Assembly: GCA_022571615.1 (NCBI GenBank)
Contig: JACZXM010000070.1
Location: 1-9,623, forward strand
Length of the DNA: 9,623 nt
Reading direction: 5' to 3'
From: Acidobacteriota bacterium
GTDB taxonomy: Bacteria; Acidobacteriota; UBA890; WLXD01
Translations under genes and position numbers: made by a program
The notes under the pieces: generated by a model
The model's database searches: none
Told to the model about the DNA's origin: nothing
Seen by the model: only the letters and a program-made list of their open reading frames with translations
Shown: piece after piece, positions 6,679-9,623 of the stretch
How the letters are laid out: each line of letters opens with the position of its first letter
Numbering within the stretch: the first letter of the stretch is position 1

Positions 6679-8222
6679 TCCAGCACCATGACGGCCGCGG
6701 TGTCGCGGTCAGCGATCAGGAGCCTTCCGGCGCCATCGACGGCGATGTCGCGAGGGCTGCCGAGCCGAACCCCACCAGGGAGGTTGGGCCCTGCCGAGCC
6801 CAATAGCTGTCCACTCGGGGCGAAGATCTCGATCGTCCTGGCATCGCGATCTAGCACGTAGATATTGCCTAGCTCGTCGACCGTGATCGCCTCGGCGCGT
6901 TTCCAGCGGCGTGAAACGACGGGCTGGCTGGCGGCGCCATCGGCAGCAAAGCGGACGACGGTGTTGTTCTTGCGATCGAGGACGTAGAGCCGCCCATCGG
7001 TATCGCGGGCGATGTCGACCGGCTCCGGCCTGCCTCCCTGGATCAAGGTTCGGAGGTAGGTCTGGTCGGGTCCGAACTGCACGAGACGCCTGTCATTCCT
7101 GTCCAGGAGGAACCAGTTTCCGAACAATCCCGTTTCCGCCGCGCGCAACTTCTTGAGTGGCTGCGGCTTGTCCGCTTTGCGGCCGACGAACGTCGCGTGC
7201 CCGATCTGGTCGGCTCGGGTAACAAAAGATTCCGTGAGCACGAACGGTGTGCCGTCAATACCCCACCACGGGCGTCTGGCGCCGGAGACCGTGCGACGCC
7301 TTTGCACCGTGCCGTCGGCGTCAGTCATCAGAACCGTGTCCTTGTCGTCGTCGACGATCAGTAACCGGCCGATCGAATCGGCGGCGATTCCGATCGGGCG
7401 CTTCACCGCACCGCCGCCGAGCGCAAGGACCCCGGCGCGCGACCAGACGGGCTGGCCTGCTCGTGGGCGGATGAGAGTCCGGTGGAGCAGGGTCAGCCGT
7501 CGTTTCGCAGCCGCGACCTGTTGCTGTACCTCCTGCTGCTCGCTGTTGACGAACTCATCGACGATCGCCTGGAGGGTCTGGGCGGCCGCTTGCCACTGGC
7601 CCTGCCGGTACAGCACCGCCGCGAAGGCGAACATCGCCCGGGGTGTCCACCGATTGCGCGGCTCGTTCTCGATCGCATCCACGAGCATACTGGCGGCTTC
7701 ATCTTCCTCGCCCAGCAGCAGGCTGATCTCACCCGCGCGTGCCTTGGCCAGCGTTCGCCACTCGAGCACCGGATATGCGTCGGGTCCGAAGACGAGGGGT
7801 ATTCGACGAAACGCGCTCCGCGCGCGCTCGAAGTCTTCGGTCGAGCGCGCGGTCGTGACGACGATCGCCGCCTGCAGCGCCTGTCCTCCGGCGGCACTCG
7901 GCGTCCTTGGGTAGCCATCGATCAGCCTTTGGGCGGCATCGTTACAGGCTCGATAGTCCCCGAGCCGGAACCAGCCCAAGGCGATCCGCAGCAGCGCGTC
8001 ATCAGCCCATTCGCTGGAGGGAAACTGCTCCACGAGGAAGCCGTACTCCTCGAGTGCGGCATTGAGATCCCCTTCACTCTCGATGCGCTCGGCGCTCAGA
8101 AAGACAAGGCGGGCTGCGCTCGATTCCTGGGTAGTTTCCCCGTTGCGGTTACCCAATAGCAGCACGAGCCCCAACACGAGGCACACCACCCGGATCACTG
8201 CATGCTTCCCAACATTGCGCAT
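6675..8222 (-). CDS. Exported TPR protein with C-terminal NHL-type beta-propeller
   Basis: The 515-residue product begins with a short basic segment and a hydrophobic stretch (about 8-24), a signal peptide or membrane anchor. Helical tetratricopeptide-like repeats fill about 34-250 (ALEEYGFLVEQFPSSEWADD at 56-75 is a typical unit). From about 262 to the end there is a beta-propeller made of NHL-like blades: RPIGIAADSIGRLLIVD at 275-291, PVDIARDTDGRLYVLDR at 401-417, AEAITVDELGNIYVLDR at 443-459 and PRDIAVDGAGRLLIADR at 490-506. The blades between 300 and 395 are divergent. Such propellers and TPRs bind proteins or ligands; no enzyme motif is seen. ATG 8222 is chosen because GGAGG lies 5 bases upstream and the signal peptide follows directly; an earlier in-frame ATG at 8312 would overlap the upstream gene by 74 bases. 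It overlaps the next gene by 4 bases. Confidence 0.88.
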   Translation of the reverse strand: MRNVGKHAVIRVVCLVLGLVLLLGNRNGETTQESSAARLVFLSAERIESEGDLNAALEEYGFLVEQFPSSEWADDALLRIALGWFRLGDYRACNDAAQRLIDGYPRTPSAAGGQALQAAIVVTTARSTEDFERARSAFRRIPLVFGPDAYPVLEWRTLAKARAGEISLLLGEEDEAASMLVDAIENEPRNRWTPRAMFAFAAVLYRQGQWQAAAQTLQAIVDEFVNSEQQEVQQQVAAAKRRLTLLHRTLIRPRAGQPVWSRAGVLALGGGAVKRPIGIAADSIGRLLIVDDDKDTVLMTDADGTVQRRRTVSGARRPWWGIDGTPFVLTESFVTRADQIGHATFVGRKADKPQPLKKLRAAETGLFGNWFLLDRNDRRLVQFGPDQTYLRTLIQGGRPEPVDIARDTDGRLYVLDRKNNTVVRFAADGAASQPVVSRRWKRAEAITVDELGNIYVLDRDARTIEIFAPSGQLLGSAGPNLPGGVRLGSPRDIAVDGAGRLLIADRDTAAVMVLE

Positions 8223-8227
8223 GGAGT

Positions 8228-8232
8228 CCTCC
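8228..8232 (-). promoter_or_regulatory. Shine-Dalgarno site for the TPR/beta-propeller gene
   Basis: On the minus strand GGAGG lies 5 bases before the ATG at 8222-8220, between the stop of the upstream gene (8239-8241) and the start. It supports the shorter start for that protein. Confidence 0.7.
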
Positions 8233-8238
8233 AGACGT

Positions 8239-9623
8239 TCACTCGAGCGCGGCAAAGATGCGCTGGCTGGCTCTGACGATTCTCTCGGTTCGGCGAATGG
8301 TCTGCCCAACACCCGGCCAGAAGAACTCTAGCTCGTGCTCGCCGGCCACGATACGTGCCTGGAAGGGTGTCACGTCCACGAACCGGCCATCGATGCTCAC
8401 CCGGCAATTGCCGGGTGTCGCAGCGATCTGCACCGGGAAGGAGACTGGCAGTCGGATCTCGCGCAGGCCGTCGGGGGAAACCTCGAGCGTCAGCGACTGG
8501 TGGAGGTAGACGTCGGCGGCGACGATCTCGATTTCATGTGTCCCCGACGGCAACTGGATCTCGTGCAGCGCAGAGGGCTCGTAGGTCGTGCCGCCGATCT
8601 TCAGGACCACGGCATAGTTCGGTGCGATCACTCGCAGCATACCGGGAGGGGTGTCTGGAATCATCGGGAAGTGGAGGGTCTCGGATTGGATTTGGTCGCT
8701 GCTCAGATCGGACCGGGCGAATTCCCAGCTCGCGGTCTTGTATCCCTGCAGGTCGAGCCGCAGGCCGTGTCGTCGACCTAGATCGAGATCCAGCTGCAGG
8801 GGCGTCACGCCGTCGAGCGTCTGTCCATCGAGCGAGACACTGGCGCCCGCGGGCCGACTCGTAACGGTGAAGATCGCCAGATCGCTCGAGACTACCGTGC
8901 CGAGAGGTGGAGCGGCGCGTTTCCCTGCCATCCCGGGTGACTCCGGCCCAGCCTCGGGCGGCGCGAGGTCGGTGGGCCATTCCTCCGGCATGAACGGGCC
9001 GAGCGTGATTCTCGTACTCGCAAGCACCACTCCCTCGCGGCGCATTTCGAGTCGGATCAGATCGCCGGTGCGGCCGACGATCTCGAGTTCGGCGGGCGAG
9101 ACGAGGCCGGTATCACGGTCGTCGAGCCAGATTGCGGCTCCCGGCGGGTACTCGCCCACCTGAATCCACCAGGTGGCCTCTGCTGCCGCCGGCCGCGTTC
9201 TGGGCGATGGGCTCGACTCGGTCTGGTCGTCGTCGCTCCGCTGGCGCGACGGCGGTGTGGTCGCGCTTTCGACCACCGGCTCCTGTGGTCCGGCTTGCGG
9301 CTCCGGCGAACTGGGACTGGAACTGCCTGAGGGGCTCAGCACGACGAGCGCCAGGATCGACGCCCCGACCACCACAAGAGCGAGCAGTAGCATCACCCGC
9401 AGACGAGCTCGCGGAGGTGTGGCTGAGCCGACTCGGGTCTCCGACGCAGTCGGTTGCGGTGCGACCACGGTGGCGGCGGATGGCGCCCTGTCGCCGGAGG
9501 GCAGGACCACGGTTGCCCCGGCATCGGCTGTGTGTTGGATGGGCGCATCGAGCACCACCGTACGGTCGGGCCCCAGCGCAGACGCATCCAGAAGTATCGT
9601 CGCGTCGATGCGCGCACTGTCTT
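8239..9623 (-). CDS. Membrane-anchored PEGA-domain protein, 5'-truncated; possibly the C-terminal part of a Ser/Thr kinase
   Basis: The frame is open to the right edge of the window, so a GTG at 9558 is not needed as a start. About 460 residues are visible. Counting from that GTG codon as residue 1, a Thr/Ala/Pro-rich segment (continuing 21 residues further upstream) leads to a single transmembrane helix at about 54-76 (basic RARLRV before it), so the N-terminal side is cytoplasmic. A Pro/Ser-rich linker (77-128) follows, then about four PEGA-like beta domains near 130-187, 228-299, 306-371 and 373-437. The clearest motif is RPAGASVSLDGQTLDGVTPL at 235-254; NCRVSIDGRFVDVTP at 384-398 is the last. 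Cytoplasm-helix-PEGA layout is known in bacterial Ser/Thr kinases with PEGA sensor regions, but no kinase domain is visible here and other membrane PEGA proteins exist. It is the first visible gene of the operon; its stop is 16 bases before the next start. Confidence 0.85.
   Translation of the reverse strand, partial: DSARIDATILLDASALGPDRTVVLDAPIQHTADAGATVVLPSGDRAPSAATVVAPQPTASETRVGSATPPRARLRVMLLLALVVVGASILALVVLSPSGSSSPSSPEPQAGPQEPVVESATTPPSRQRSDDDQTESSPSPRTRPAAAEATWWIQVGEYPPGAAIWLDDRDTGLVSPAELEIVGRTGDLIRLEMRREGVVLASTRITLGPFMPEEWPTDLAPPEAGPESPGMAGKRAAPPLGTVVSSDLAIFTVTSRPAGASVSLDGQTLDGVTPLQLDLDLGRRHGLRLDLQGYKTASWEFARSDLSSDQIQSETLHFPMIPDTPPGMLRVIAPNYAVVLKIGGTTYEPSALHEIQLPSGTHEIEIVAADVYLHQSLTLEVSPDGLREIRLPVSFPVQIAATPGNCRVSIDGRFVDVTPFQARIVAGEHELEFFWPGVGQTIRRTERIVRASQRIFAALE

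Noticed and set aside
7153..8159. Long plus-strand frames opposite the TPR/beta-propeller gene
   Set aside because: Composition is shadow-like (Ser/Arg/Pro-rich), with no domains, and the opposite strand is clearly coding.
8223..8312. ATG 8312 as start of the TPR/beta-propeller protein
   Set aside because: It would overlap the upstream gene by 74 bases and place 30 polar residues before the signal peptide; ATG 8222 has a ribosome binding site.

Overview
The window is GC-rich bacterial DNA with tightly packed genes. The outer-membrane-type lipoprotein signal, the periplasmic enzymes and the PEGA-domain envelope proteins point to a diderm (Gram-negative) organism. PEGA-rich gene sets next to long membrane-anchored proteins are common in Gemmatimonadota, Myxococcota, Acidobacteriota and related high-GC phyla, but the sequence alone does not fix the phylum.

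Left half, plus strand. The window opens inside a selenide, water dikinase gene (selD, to 1188). Its reading frame runs in from the left edge with a short tail typical of the NADH-dehydrogenase-like FAD domain that is fused to SelD in many bacteria. A roughly 330-base gap follows. It holds a hairpin at the selD stop, an AT-rich patch, an inverted repeat and a short codon-like reading frame whose stop overlaps the next start (TGATG). Next come a lipoprotein-type gamma-glutamyltransferase (1516-3330) and, 36 bases later, an eight-helix membrane protein of unknown function (3367-4236).

Right half, minus strand, converging on the left half across a 186-base gap. Three genes are read from the right edge leftwards in one tight operon: a membrane-anchored protein with about four PEGA-like domains whose 5' part lies outside the window (9623-8239), a TPR plus NHL-type beta-propeller protein (8222-6675), and a secreted protein with three PEGA domains, an unassigned domain, a PDZ domain and a helical tail (6678-4423). 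Spacing is 16 bases and then a 4-base ATGA overlap, so the three products are probably made together.

The PEGA/propeller/PDZ operon is the most interesting part. All three products appear to be placed in or across the envelope and are built from binding or scaffold domains with no recognisable catalytic domain in view. The cytoplasmic segment of the truncated first gene carries four regularly spaced Thr-Val/Ile-Val/Leu motifs that look like phospho-threonine/FHA docking sites. It may therefore be the C-terminal part of a Ser/Thr kinase or a kinase substrate. That idea is inference and depends on sequence to the right of this window.
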